64,000 nucleotides of DNA from JAWPMT01 sp965267435 (GTDB lineage: Bacteria; Bacteroidota; Bacteroidia; Cytophagales; Cyclobacteriaceae). Positions 15,581 to 24,764 of this stretch are shown in pieces; positions within the stretch are counted from its first letter, which is position 1; each line of letters opens with the position of its first letter. Position numbers and translations under genes: made by a program. Under the pieces are notes generated by a model, which saw only the letters and a list, made by a program, of their open reading frames with translations, did no database searches and had not been told where the DNA came from. The stretch is from the NCBI GenBank assembly GCA_965267435.1, contig OZ253960.1:1736001-1800000 (forward strand). The letters are read 5' to 3'.

Positions 15581-16609
15581 CTAATTCACCATCCAGCTGT
15601 TATTGCCCATCAGCAACTTGTCGAGATCTGCTGGTTCATCGGCCTGTGCAGCGAGCTGCTCCTGCAGCGTTTGTTCGTATGTGGGCCTGTTGGCCTCGTA
15701 GAACACACCAAACGGACGTGGCAAACCACCCTTCTCCACAGAATAGTCGAAGAAGCTCGCCAGTATGGACGCCTTGATCTTGTCATTGGGGTCGTGGATC
15801 CAACAGTCATCAGGGCTATGATCGTCCATCGACACCACCTTGGGCGTGAATCCATCCAGGTAGATGCCTTTCGTGCCATTGGCGAACAGCAGCGGCTTGC
15901 CCGCCTCAAGGTTGATCACATGCTCATCACGAAGGGCTTTATCCGTGAAGATCTCAAAGGCCCCATTGTTGAAGACATTGCAATTCTGATACACCTCGAG
16001 GAAGCTCGTGCCAACGTGATGATGGGATGCAGCGATCAGCTCCTTCAGCTGCGTTGGGTTGCGATCAATGCCCCGGGCGACGAACGTCCCCTCAGCTCCC
16101 AATGCTAGCGACACGGGATTGAAGGGTCGATCCACGGATCCGAAAGGCGTAGACTTGGTCACTTTGCCGGCAGGCGATGTCGGTGAATACTGTCCCTTGG
16201 TCAGGCCATAGATCTCGTTGTTGAAGAGAACGATGTTGATATTGAAGTTTTTGCGCAGGGCGTGTATGAGGTGATTGCCCCCAATAGATAGCGAGTCGCC
16301 GTCGCCGGTAATGACCCATACATCCAGGTCCGGAGACGTGGATTTCACGCCACTGGCGATTGCCACAGCCCGTCCATGAATGCCATGGATCCCATACGTG
16401 TTCATGTAGTAGGGAAACCGCGAGGAGCAACCGATGCCTGAGATGAAGACGAACTTCTCCTTGGGGACACCCAAGGTAGGTAGTACCGATTGTATCTGCT
16501 TCAGAATCGAGTAGTCTCCACAGCCTGGACACCAACGAATGTCCTGATCGGATGCGAAGTCCTTTGCTTTTAATCCATTTGCGGAGGTCGTGCCATTAGT
16601 CGGTTTCAT
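15581..16609 (-). CDS. korB: 2-oxoacid:ferredoxin/acceptor oxidoreductase beta subunit
   Basis: The 342-residue protein binds thiamine diphosphate. It shows 'RWCPGCGDYSILKQIQ' near residue 26, the 'GIGCSSRFPYYMN' element, and the TPP/Mg motif region 'VITGDGDSLSIGGNHLIHAL' followed by 'NNEIYGLTKGQYSPTSP'. With the alpha subunit it oxidatively decarboxylates a 2-oxoacid (most likely 2-oxoglutarate, possibly pyruvate) to an acyl-CoA while reducing ferredoxin or another carrier. In aerobic Bacteroidota this often serves the TCA cycle. The start codon overlaps the korA stop by four bases, so the two are coupled. Confidence 0.93.
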   Translation of the reverse strand: MKPTNGTTSANGLKAKDFASDQDIRWCPGCGDYSILKQIQSVLPTLGVPKEKFVFISGIGCSSRFPYYMNTYGIHGIHGRAVAIASGVKSTSPDLDVWVITGDGDSLSIGGNHLIHALRKNFNINIVLFNNEIYGLTKGQYSPTSPAGKVTKSTPFGSVDRPFNPVSLALGAEGTFVARGIDRNPTQLKELIAASHHHVGTSFLEVYQNCNVFNNGAFEIFTDKALRDEHVINLEAGKPLLFANGTKGIYLDGFTPKVVSMDDHSPDDCWIHDPNDKIKASILASFFDYSVEKGGLPRPFGVFYEANRPTYEQTLQEQLAAQADEPADLDKLLMGNNSWMVN

Positions 16610-18453
16610 GCGTCGATCTCTTTTATGATTGCTTCCTTAATTTCCTCTACGGCGAAAGGCAGTCCTTGCACCTTGCTCATCTTGATGGCGTCAATCAGGA
16701 ACCTATGACGCACCATCATCGCGAGTTGACCTCGGTTCATCTCCGGTATAAGTATCTTCTCAAATCCTGAAAGCAATTCGTGCAAATTGGCGGGGAACGG
16801 ATACAGGTACCGTAAGTGGACGTGCGCCACTGATACACCTTGACTCACGAGGTCTCGGATGGCTGTCTCGATGGCGCCGAATGTCGAGCCCCAGCTAAGA
16901 ACACACAGCTTGGCGCCAGCTTCGCCCCGATTGATCACCTGGGCCGGTATGTCTTTGGCAATACCCAGCACTTTGGATTCGCGAATGGCCACCATCTGCT
17001 CGTGATTGAGGGGATCGTAGGATACGTTTCCAGTCACTAGTTCCTTCTCCAAGCCACCAATACGGTGTTCCTTGCCCTTAGTTCCTGCCTTCACCCATGG
17101 GCGTACCTGACGTTCGTCACGCAAGTAAGGCATGTACTCACCATCGCTGGTAGAGTCGGCATGTTGGTTGATTTTGAAAGCAGGCAATTCTTCTGGCGAG
17201 GGGAATAGCCAGGGTTCAGCACCATTGGCAATGTAGCCGTCGGACAAGACCATCACAGGTGTCATGTACTCCACGGCCAGCCTTGTGGCTTCGTAGACGG
17301 TTTCGAAGCAATCTCGTGGTGATGAGGCGGCAACTATCGGCAGCGGTGCCTCGCCATTTCTTCCATAGGCTGCCTGCAGTAAGTCCGCTTGCTCGGTTTT
17401 CGTCGGTAAACCCGTCGATGGTCCACCGCGCTGTACGTTGATGATCACTACGGGTAGTTCGAGCATGATCGCCAGGCCGAGGGCCTCTCCCTTCAGCGCT
17501 ATCCCCGGGCCGGAGGAACCTGTTACTGCCAAACCGCCGGCGTACGATGAGCCAATGGCCGCACACATGGCGGCGATCTCATCTTCTGCCTGGAAGGTCT
17601 TGACCCCAAAATTCTTGTGCTTGCTGAGCTCGTGGAGGATCTCCGAAGCAGGCGTGATCGGGTAGCTCGCATAAAAGAGGTCTAGATTATTGCGATGTGC
17701 AGCAGCCACTAGCCCTACAGCCATGGCTTCGTTGCCCTGGATGTTGCGATAGCGGCCTTCCGGGAGTTTCGCGGACTGAATGTTGAACCGACTGGTGAAG
17801 GTTTCCAGCGTATCGCCAAAGTGATAGCCTGCCTTCAACACGGTGACGTTGGCATCGCGGACATCGGGCTTAGAACTGAATTTGTCATTGATGAACTTGA
17901 TCGTGTTGTCAATCTTCTGACTGAACATCCAGTAGACAAACCCAAGGACGAACATGTTCTTGCACCTATCGATTTCTCTCATTCCGAGACCTGACTCCTT
18001 CAGCGCTTCACGCGTCAGGCGCGTCACCTCCATCGTGTGTACCTCGTATTCATCGAGGGTGTGGTCCGTGAGCGGGTTCTCATCATCGATATACTTGGCG
18101 AGCTTTAAGTTCTTGCTGTCGAAGCCATTGCTGTTGGCTACCACAATGCCACCCTTCTTGAGGTTGGGCAGGTTGACCTTGAGCGCTGCGGCGTTCATCA
18201 CCACCAGCACATCGTAGTTATCACCGGGGGTGAAAACCTCGGCACTTCCAAACTTCAACTGGTATCCGGAGACGCCAGAAGTGGTACCCACCGGGGCCCT
18301 GATGTCTGCAGGGTAATTGGGAAATGTGCTGACATCACTGCCAAACTGGACAACAGTATCTGTAAACTGCCCGCCTGTCAACTGAATACCATCACCACTG
18401 TCGCCGGCAAAAAGTATGACGACGTCTTCCGTTTCTTTTAACGTCTGCTCCAT
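16606..18453 (-). CDS. korA: 2-oxoacid:acceptor oxidoreductase alpha subunit (gamma-alpha fusion)
   Basis: I chose ATG 18453 (615 residues), which opens directly into the conserved domain; the longer frame has an unconserved leader. Residues about 1-190 are the gamma domain ('ILFAGDSGDGIQLTGGQF'), and about 215-600 the pyrimidine-binding alpha domain ('GNEAMAVGLVAAAHRNNLDL', 'YPITPASEIL', 'GSSGPGIALKGEALGLA'). The fused gamma-alpha arrangement is typical of KorA from aerobic bacteria. It forms an operon with korB. The divergent M23 peptidase gene lies 150 bases away, and a TGACTTTTGTC motif sits in that gap. Confidence 0.93.
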   Translation of the reverse strand: MEQTLKETEDVVILFAGDSGDGIQLTGGQFTDTVVQFGSDVSTFPNYPADIRAPVGTTSGVSGYQLKFGSAEVFTPGDNYDVLVVMNAAALKVNLPNLKKGGIVVANSNGFDSKNLKLAKYIDDENPLTDHTLDEYEVHTMEVTRLTREALKESGLGMREIDRCKNMFVLGFVYWMFSQKIDNTIKFINDKFSSKPDVRDANVTVLKAGYHFGDTLETFTSRFNIQSAKLPEGRYRNIQGNEAMAVGLVAAAHRNNLDLFYASYPITPASEILHELSKHKNFGVKTFQAEDEIAAMCAAIGSSYAGGLAVTGSSGPGIALKGEALGLAIMLELPVVIINVQRGGPSTGLPTKTEQADLLQAAYGRNGEAPLPIVAASSPRDCFETVYEATRLAVEYMTPVMVLSDGYIANGAEPWLFPSPEELPAFKINQHADSTSDGEYMPYLRDERQVRPWVKAGTKGKEHRIGGLEKELVTGNVSYDPLNHEQMVAIRESKVLGIAKDIPAQVINRGEAGAKLCVLSWGSTFGAIETAIRDLVSQGVSVAHVHLRYLYPFPANLHELLSGFEKILIPEMNRGQLAMMVRHRFLIDAIKMSKVQGLPFAVEEIKEAIIKEIDA

Positions 18454-18525
18454 GGTTCTGCTGTTTATTGCCGGAATGTAGCCATTGACGATGCGCCCAA
18501 ACACAACATTCGTGGACACAAAAAC

Positions 18526-18536
18526 TGACTTTTGTC
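18526..18536 (+). promoter_or_regulatory. TGACTTTTGTC motif in the korA / peptidase divergent spacer
   Basis: The 11-mer is identical to the core of both repeats before the PadR operon and to the motif at 58897-58907 (opposite strand). Here it is also half of a small dyad, GACACAAAA-CTGAC-TTTTGTC. It lies about 70 bases from each of two divergent start codons, as expected for a control site. Binding factor unknown. Confidence 0.35.
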
Positions 18537-18603
18537 AGGAACCTGTAAATCAACGGGGCCTGTGAACCAAACCTCCGATTCCACAGCTTCGTACAAGAGG
18601 AGG

Positions 18604-19734
18604 ATGCGAGCGTTTATTCCAATCACTTTACTGCTACTAACATGCGTAGTCGGGTGCCGACAGGACGAGATCGTGCCCCAACGATTCTACCCTCGCAACG
18701 ACCACGAGGCCTACTGGTATTCCCTGAAGCAAGCCAACTTGCTGACTACGGCCCTCGGGAAAGAGTGGCTGGAGGCTGCTGACCGCCCGTTCGATGAGCA
18801 AATAGAAGTTCAGATCCCCTACCAGGAGGCCTTTGAGCTGTCTGATAGGCAGGCCGATGCCTTTGGTTACCGGTTCGATGTAAATCGTGGACAGAAAGTG
18901 CTCATCAACCTGGAGCTGGCAGCCGATGATAGTGCGGCCGTATTCATCGACCTCTTTCGGGTTGAGAATGATTCTTTGAAGGACTTCCGCCACGTGGCCT
19001 CTGCAGACAGTGCCTACGATCTGGCGTTTGAGCCCCGGAAGGATGCCTCTTATTTACTGCGCTTGCAGCCGGAACTCTTGCGGGGAGGGTTATTCACGAT
19101 CAGCATCGAGACCGTGCCCTCACTGGACTTTCCAGTCGCCGGCAAAGATCGGCGGGCCATTCAAAGTTTCTTCGGTGACCCCCGCGATGGTGGCAAACGT
19201 AAGCATCACGGTGTAGACATTTTCGCGAAGCGACATACGGCGATCCTTGCTCCAACCGATGGAAGGATCCGGTCTGTCGAAACGAAGAAACTCGGAGGCA
19301 AGGTCGTCTGGCTGTACGACAGCGAGCGGGGCGCTCATTTGTACTTTGCCCATCTTGAGGAACAACTCGTCTCTGAGAGGCAAGTGGTGAAGAAAGGCGA
19401 CACACTGGGAACGGTGGGCAACACCGGCAACGCCCGTTACACACCTCCACACCTGCATTTTGGCATTTACAGGCGTGGGCCTATCAATCCCTATTATTTC
19501 CTTGTGCCACAGTATGATCGCGCGGGCACATTCGAAGCAGACACGTCGCTGTTAGGTAAAGACGTCGCCATCGCCAAAGAGGCATTTCTCAAGTCTGCCA
19601 TGGACCGAACGTCTGCGAACCTCGACACCCTGGCGGCAGATTCCCCTTTTCATATCGTTGCTGTCAATCATCGGTTTGTTCGCGTTGTCACCAATGATGG
19701 TCAGGTTGGGTTTGTTGAGAAAGCGGTTTTGTAG
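18604..19734 (+). CDS. M23-family metallopeptidase lipoprotein
   Basis: From ATG 18604 (preceded by AGAGGAGG) it is 376 residues, with a lipobox 'LLLLTCVVGC' at 9-18. A longer frame to 18532 lacks a sensible leader. After a beta-rich N-terminal domain (about 40-180) comes the LytM/M23 domain (about 190-310). The zinc-site motifs are His-x3-Asp in 'KHHGVDIFAKRH' and His-x-His in 'PPHLHFGIY'. Such enzymes cut peptide crosslinks in peptidoglycan, or, when lipid-anchored, help cell-wall remodelling. A C-terminal part (about 325-376) looks like a small SH3-like fold ('VAVNHRFVRVVTNDGQVGFV'). The gene stands alone; a long hairpin follows it. Confidence 0.9.
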   Translation: MRAFIPITLLLLTCVVGCRQDEIVPQRFYPRNDHEAYWYSLKQANLLTTALGKEWLEAADRPFDEQIEVQIPYQEAFELSDRQADAFGYRFDVNRGQKVLINLELAADDSAAVFIDLFRVENDSLKDFRHVASADSAYDLAFEPRKDASYLLRLQPELLRGGLFTISIETVPSLDFPVAGKDRRAIQSFFGDPRDGGKRKHHGVDIFAKRHTAILAPTDGRIRSVETKKLGGKVVWLYDSERGAHLYFAHLEEQLVSERQVVKKGDTLGTVGNTGNARYTPPHLHFGIYRRGPINPYYFLVPQYDRAGTFEADTSLLGKDVAIAKEAFLKSAMDRTSANLDTLAADSPFHIVAVNHRFVRVVTNDGQVGFVEKAVL

Positions 19735-19744
19735 GGATTTAGTT

Positions 19745-19850
19745 TAGGCTGGAGAGTTGAAAAGTTGAGAGTTAATGGGTTGAGGAGTTGATAGGTTTTT
19801 GAGGAGTGGAGGAGTTAAGAGGTGGAGGAGTTGAGAGCTGGGAGAGTTGG
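19745..19850 (+). repeat. Degenerate GAGTTGAGAAGTTG tract
   Basis: About 100 bases are almost entirely G, A and T, made of variants of GAGTTGA(A/G)AAGTTGAG. The same kind of tract occurs near 12825-12852. It encodes nothing visible. Confidence 0.55.
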
Positions 19851-19852
19851 TT

Positions 19853-19903
19853 TAGGTTTCCCGACCTTTCGAAGATCACTAATCCTCGAAAAACCGGGAA
19901 ACC
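19853..19903. terminator. Long imperfect hairpin between convergent genes
   Basis: Arms GGTTTCCCGACCTTTCGAAG and CCTCGAAAAACCGGGAAACC pair with three or four mismatches around a 9-base loop. It sits between the converging M23 and ABC permease genes, and could act as a bidirectional terminator, although no clear T-run follows. Confidence 0.45.
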
Positions 19904-19933
19904 ATAACGCCCACGCGTGGGGACATGTAAAAC

Positions 19934-22282
19934 TCAAAACTGGTGGTCCAATAATTCTCTGGCGTTCTTCTTCAGGGCCACGCGATTGTAAATCGTGATG
20001 AACAGGGCCTGGCTTAACAGCAATACCCCCAACGTGGTGGCTGTCATCCTCCAATCAGTGCCATAAGCCACCGGGTGCCGAATCAAAGTGTCTGCGAGCA
20101 AATCTGTGAGTGCCATACCCAGGGGTGCCGCCACCAACGAACCGACGATTGCTGATACAATGCTGATCAAAAGAAACTCGCGGTTGAGAAGACTTGAGAT
20201 GGTCGACACGGAGCCTCCCAGTGATTTAATGATGCCCAGCTCCCTGGTTCGCTCCTGCAAGGTGAGGTTGAGCACGATGATGATGCCCAGGAATCCCAGG
20301 ATCATCGTTACCAGCCCCGTTACCTTGATGATCACGAAGGTGGGATCCAGATGACTTAGGATAGCTTGCACGCGCTCACCGATTGTGGTGCGGGCTGTCA
20401 AATCGATCCCCGCCATCAAAAAGGCGTCATCCACGGCATTGGATACCTCGAAGTTTTCACTGTCCGTCAATCCTTTGGCCAGGCTGACGGTGACCGCATT
20501 GAACGACTCCTCTACAGCCGCGTCCAGGGCCAGGAAGGGCGCCTCAATTCCCGCCTGTGTCCGGACGACACCGCTATATCGATAAGAGCGGACCTCCCCG
20601 GCACCATTGGCCAAGCTAAGGTTGGTATGAAGCGGTACGTTCTCCAAAAGGTGACTCATCTCTTCGTTGGCCACATACAGGCAATTGGAGCAGCCCCTAT
20701 CAAGTTCGCCCAGTACCATATCGCCCTGATTCAGACGTACCTGCGGCACTACCGTCCGCACGAAAGCCGATTCCGGATTTCCACCAGTTGGTGGCGTGAA
20801 TGTGACACGCTCAACCCTCGTAGGCAGGACCTCATCAATATGCTCCAGATCCTGAAGAAAGGCGATCTCCTCGACTGACGCATCTGTCGGCATCCTAAGG
20901 TTCATTTGATACTTGGATTCGTTGGCAAACACTTCGAGGTCTTTCCTGACTGATTGGTCGGTATTTGTGGACGTGAAGAACAGCCCGACCCCCACTGCCA
21001 TCAGCAGCATGGTCAGTGCAGTTCGAGGGGTGTGACGCAAGAGGTTATTGATGTTGTAGCGGCTCGAAGGCTTGAGCACGCCAATACTTCCAAAAAGAGG
21101 TCTTCCTCGCGGTGTGTAAAAGGTCTTGTTCATCGCTTCCTGCACAGTCGTCGCTGCCACCCGTCGTATCGGTAGACTGCCGAAAACAAAGGGCACCGCC
21201 AGTGCAACGAGCACAACCAGCAAATGGATCGGTAGTGGCAATAAGTCGGGTACCACCTCGAAGTTCTGAAAAAAGGCGACCATGCCATTGTACAGCCCTG
21301 CAGATTGGTAACCCAAAGGCAAGCCTATCGCTATTCCCAATCCGATGAGTAGACAAAGGGCGACACTGTAGGCTGCGAGAATTTCCCCGTTGGAAGCACC
21401 AAGAGCCTTCATTACGCCTATGTCCACAGTTTGCGGAAAGACCCAGGTCAGCAAAATGAGTGATAACAGAATCACGCCCATAATCGACAGGATGGAGCCT
21501 CCAGTACGCTGCAGGAAAGACACTCCATCGATGACACCCTGGTGTAGATGCTCGCCAGGCTCGGGAATAGAGACCGAGACAACCGAAGCACCTGCAGTCT
21601 GCAATTGACTGCGCAACTGTGAGGCCAGTGCCTCTAGCTCTTCCATACTTTCGCTCACCCGCGTCTCAATAAGCATGCGCTTCCGATTCGCCGGCAGGAA
21701 AGGGGCCAAAAGGTCTTGTGACGTCGTATAGGCGTAAACCACTCCTTCCATCCTGGCCGGAGCCATACGTGGGTCATGCACCTTGCCGGCCACGACCCAG
21801 TTGACTGGGTCTTGTTCACCTATAAAAAGGATCTCAACCGCATCCCATTCCTCATCAAGAAAGAAGAAAGCGTTCCTTTCAATCAGCAACTGGCCAGGAG
21901 CAGACAATGACGGGTCGGGTATCTCAAATCGATCATACCGCATTTGCTCAGCATCGTCGATCCCATAGATAATCAGCGGCATCCAGCTTCCCTGTCGGTT
22001 TCGAATTCGGGCGCTGAGGGCGTCGCGGTACTCCATATCGATCACCTGGGGTTCAGCCAGTACCAGCGCCTCATGGTCCTCAGAAAAATTATCCACCGTA
22101 AGCACCATATCCGCAGGATGGGTGGTGGCGAAGTTCACTTGAAAATCGCGCTCCGACATGAAATATGCGTATATCACGCTACTGATGCCCCAGGAAGACA
22201 ATACCGCCGCTATCACCATCAGCGCCACCTTCAATGGCGTGCGCCGAAAGTCGGCGATCAGTTTTTTGAATATCACTATCAT
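19934..22282 (-). CDS. ABC-transporter permease, FtsX/LolC-type, two FtsX blocks
   Basis: The 782-residue membrane protein has an N-terminal anchor helix (about 17-40), a periplasmic domain, a first FtsX block (about 265-395) with three helices ('ILSIMGVILLSLILLTWVFP'), and a second anchor near 425. A second periplasmic domain follows, then a final FtsX block (about 655-775). This duplicated build is typical of FtsX-like permeases of the DevC/YbbP type, which work with a LolD/MacB-like ATPase to handle lipoproteins, peptides or hydrophobic compounds. The ATG overlaps the ATPase stop by four bases. Substrate unknown. Confidence 0.9.
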   Translation of the reverse strand: MIVIFKKLIADFRRTPLKVALMVIAAVLSSWGISSVIYAYFMSERDFQVNFATTHPADMVLTVDNFSEDHEALVLAEPQVIDMEYRDALSARIRNRQGSWMPLIIYGIDDAEQMRYDRFEIPDPSLSAPGQLLIERNAFFFLDEEWDAVEILFIGEQDPVNWVVAGKVHDPRMAPARMEGVVYAYTTSQDLLAPFLPANRKRMLIETRVSESMEELEALASQLRSQLQTAGASVVSVSIPEPGEHLHQGVIDGVSFLQRTGGSILSIMGVILLSLILLTWVFPQTVDIGVMKALGASNGEILAAYSVALCLLIGLGIAIGLPLGYQSAGLYNGMVAFFQNFEVVPDLLPLPIHLLVVLVALAVPFVFGSLPIRRVAATTVQEAMNKTFYTPRGRPLFGSIGVLKPSSRYNINNLLRHTPRTALTMLLMAVGVGLFFTSTNTDQSVRKDLEVFANESKYQMNLRMPTDASVEEIAFLQDLEHIDEVLPTRVERVTFTPPTGGNPESAFVRTVVPQVRLNQGDMVLGELDRGCSNCLYVANEEMSHLLENVPLHTNLSLANGAGEVRSYRYSGVVRTQAGIEAPFLALDAAVEESFNAVTVSLAKGLTDSENFEVSNAVDDAFLMAGIDLTARTTIGERVQAILSHLDPTFVIIKVTGLVTMILGFLGIIIVLNLTLQERTRELGIIKSLGGSVSTISSLLNREFLLISIVSAIVGSLVAAPLGMALTDLLADTLIRHPVAYGTDWRMTATTLGVLLLSQALFITIYNRVALKKNARELLDHQF

Positions 22283-22974
22283 GCCACTGCTGCCTTTTGT
22301 GACCGACGTTCGCTGTGGAGCCTACCGTCCTCGATTCGGATTACCTGGTCGTAACCCTCTTCCTGTAAGGCGGCGTGTGTCACGGTAATCACCGTTGTGC
22401 CCTTCGTATTGAGGTGAGCAAAGAGCTCATCGATCTGCGCTCCTGTGGTGCTGTCGAGATTACCCGTAGGCTCATCTGCAATGATCACGGAAGGGTCATT
22501 GGCCAAAGACCGCGCGATGGCTACCCGTTGGCGCTCCCCTCCCGATAGCTCGTTGGGGAACTTCGTCAGCTTCTGTCCTAGTCCCACCTCCCGCAAAAGA
22601 GCCATTGCTTTCTCACGCCTCTCGCGCCTGGGGATCTTTTTCACCAAATCCATGGCAAACAGGACGTTATCCAATGACGTCAAAGTGGGCAACAGCTGGT
22701 AGAATTGGAACACAATGCCGATCATCGTTCCACGCCACCGTGCAAGGGCTCCTTCGCTAAAATCGGATAAGTTCATGCCTTTGACGCTCACCTCTCCCGA
22801 AGTGGGACGATCGATCCCGGAAATGACATTGAGCAAGGTGGACTTCCCACTGCCGGATTTGCCGATGATCACCACACGCTCCCCTTCGGCAATACTGAGA
22901 TTGACGCCCCGCAACGCATGAACGGGTCCGCCCTCTCCTTCGTAAGTCTTGTTGATGTTGTTGAGTAAGATCAT
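22279..22974 (-). CDS. ABC-transporter ATP-binding protein, LolD/MacB subgroup
   Basis: The 231-residue ATPase has Walker A 'GKSGSGKST' at 38-46, Q-loop 'FQFYQLLPTLTSLDNV', signature 'LSGGERQRVAIARSL', Walker B 'VIIADEPTGNLD' and the His switch 'VITVTHAAL'. The 'PTLTSLDNV' and 'DEPTGNLDS' wording place it in the LolD/MacB/FtsE branch, which drives FtsX-type permeases. It is 11 bases downstream of the small secreted protein gene and overlaps the permease gene, so the three form one operon. Confidence 0.95.
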   Translation of the reverse strand: MILLNNINKTYEGEGGPVHALRGVNLSIAEGERVVIIGKSGSGKSTLLNVISGIDRPTSGEVSVKGMNLSDFSEGALARWRGTMIGIVFQFYQLLPTLTSLDNVLFAMDLVKKIPRRERREKAMALLREVGLGQKLTKFPNELSGGERQRVAIARSLANDPSVIIADEPTGNLDSTTGAQIDELFAHLNTKGTTVITVTHAALQEEGYDQVIRIEDGRLHSERRSQKAAVA

Positions 22975-22985
22975 GGTTGATTTAT

Positions 22986-23492
22986 TCAGTTGAAATAGTT
23001 TTTAATTGCTCCAATGAAAGCCGCCCGATCGGAGCCATAGTCTTCCACCGTCACATTGCCCGTAGATAGCGACAATGTCACAAGCGAATACCGATTCAAA
23101 TTCAGCATCTTGACGATCTCGCTATCGAAGTCCATGTAAAGTGAATAGCTGCCAGGTCCCAGTGCATTGGGTGCGGCTAAGGCCGGGCTCATATGGTCGC
23201 GCTTCTGCGTCTTCGAAGCGCCAGGCATGACATCGCCCCAGCCGGCAACGACCTGTACGTTGGGGTCAGTTAATTTGCCGCGAAACTTGCCAAACACATC
23301 ACGAAAGGATGTATTGACACTCTGAACGCAAATCAGTTTCAACTCCGCTACCGGTTTCTCCTGTTGAAACAACTCCCCGAATTGGTCTTCGATTGTTCCC
23401 AGCTTCTCGACAACGTCAGAGGCTTGCGGTTGACCCAGCGCCCAGTTTGCGAACACGAGGAATGCGCTTATTGAAAGCATAGCTTTTTTCAT
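22986..23492 (-). CDS. Secreted DUF4252-like small protein of the ABC operon
   Basis: From ATG 23492 it is 168 residues, with a Sec signal ('MKKAMLSISAFLVFANWALG', cut near 21). The longer frame to 23573 puts a charged leader before the signal and is rejected. The mature part has 'VEKLGTIEDQFGELFQQEKP' followed by alternating strands, and ends 'VEDYGSDRAAFIGAIKNYF'. The family is not certain: it vaguely resembles DUF4252-type Bacteroidota proteins. Its position as first gene of the ABC operon suggests a periplasmic partner or a cargo of the transporter (inference). Confidence 0.6.
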   Translation of the reverse strand: MKKAMLSISAFLVFANWALGQPQASDVVEKLGTIEDQFGELFQQEKPVAELKLICVQSVNTSFRDVFGKFRGKLTDPNVQVVAGWGDVMPGASKTQKRDHMSPALAAPNALGPGSYSLYMDFDSEIVKMLNLNRYSLVTLSLSTGNVTVEDYGSDRAAFIGAIKNYFN

Positions 23493-23603
23493 GAATCGTT
23501 CATTTGATTTATTACAATCCAGGAAACGGCTCACGAACAGGTGTGATGGTCCACCTCGTCCCAGACGCACCAATCGGGCGTCAACCGACTGTAAAAGAGG
23601 GGT

Positions 23604-24692
23604 TTAAGAATGTCCGTTTCGGTACTCGGACGGAGTCAGACCTGTGAATTTCTTGAAGACCTGGTTGAAGGAAGACTTGGAATGGAAGCCGGCATCGCGT
23701 GCAAGCGCAAGGATGGTGTACCTCCGCTGTGTGTCCTCATCAATGAGTCGCTTGACCTCATCTACACGGTACTGGTTGACAAAATGGTAAAAGTTATCTC
23801 CCACCCCACTGTTGATCACCTCCGACAGTTGGTTGCGCCCCATGCCTACTTGCTGGGCGAGGCCTGCCAACGTTAGTTCGGGATCAAGAAAGGGTTTTTG
23901 TTCTTTCATATAGGTAAGCAACGCCGCTTTGAGTTCTGCAAGATCCTTGTCTGCCAGGGAGTGTTCATTAGGTAGACCTTCAGGTGTTGGACCCCGGCGC
24001 TGCAGTAATCCACGACTGGCGATGTAGAAAAGCGCAAGGGAAAAGAACATGTCACTGGCATGAAAGTAAGCGCGTAGCCCGGGACCATGCACGAGGCCCG
24101 GCGAGACAATGGTGACAAAAACAAGGATCACTACCAGCACCCAACTCATGCGCTCCACCCAGGCCACCTCACGACCCTCGACATTGGAAACCGTGCCGAT
24201 GAGCAACTGGCGGTATTCCGCCACCAATCGCCGGGTATGGTAGAGGTAGTAAGCAAGCTGGATGATGATGAATATCCAGGGCGACCCGATGAACCGGATC
24301 AAGTAGTCGGCATAGGCGCTCTCCCAGCCAATGATGAAAGCGGGTAAAAACAACAGGAGATGCACAAGTGCCGGCAGGAAATGCGCCAGGTCTACCCGAC
24401 TGAAACCCTGATCACCCCGCACGATGGACCTGAGGTACAAATAGCAAAGCGGTCCGACGAGAAAGATGAACGGCCCGGAAATGTGGAACGGCGCCCCGAA
24501 GCCATGGATCATGACCGGCTGCAGGTAATGTATCCTGAAGATGATCATTGACAGGTCCATCAATAGCCAGGATAGCAACAGCTGGCTATAGTGGCTGCCA
24601 GATCGCGTTCGCCACAGGATGACGGCAAACACGAAGCCATTGGCGATGCCAGCATTGACAATGATGTCGGAAATTACCTGAGGCCAGTTCAA
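23604..24692 (-). CDS. AraC-family transcriptional regulator with membrane-spanning sensor half
   Basis: The 362-residue protein has about seven N-terminal hydrophobic helices (residues 10-235), then an AraC double HTH (about 265-360): 'LAGLAQQVGMGRNQLSEVIN' and 'ILALARDAGFHSKSSFNQVF', ending 'TPSEYR'. The only sensible start is TTG at 24692, because an in-frame TAG lies three codons upstream. It is the same build as the regulator at 3.8 kb. It lies 111 bases upstream of the ABC operon on the same strand and 72 bases after the GH29 gene, so it may control either. Confidence 0.88.
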   Translation of the reverse strand: MNWPQVISDIIVNAGIANGFVFAVILWRTRSGSHYSQLLLSWLLMDLSMIIFRIHYLQPVMIHGFGAPFHISGPFIFLVGPLCYLYLRSIVRGDQGFSRVDLAHFLPALVHLLLFLPAFIIGWESAYADYLIRFIGSPWIFIIIQLAYYLYHTRRLVAEYRQLLIGTVSNVEGREVAWVERMSWVLVVILVFVTIVSPGLVHGPGLRAYFHASDMFFSLALFYIASRGLLQRRGPTPEGLPNEHSLADKDLAELKAALLTYMKEQKPFLDPELTLAGLAQQVGMGRNQLSEVINSGVGDNFYHFVNQYRVDEVKRLIDEDTQRRYTILALARDAGFHSKSSFNQVFKKFTGLTPSEYRNGHS

Positions 24693-24764
24693 TGGAAACT
24701 ATTTCGTGGCAATCTACAAATATTGCAACGGCTTACCGACAGTTAAGTCACCAGCGCCGACAGC

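Noticed and set aside
15469..16108. + strand open frames over the 3' part of korB
   Set aside because: They are antisense to the KorB TPP-binding protein and partly cover C-run repeats.
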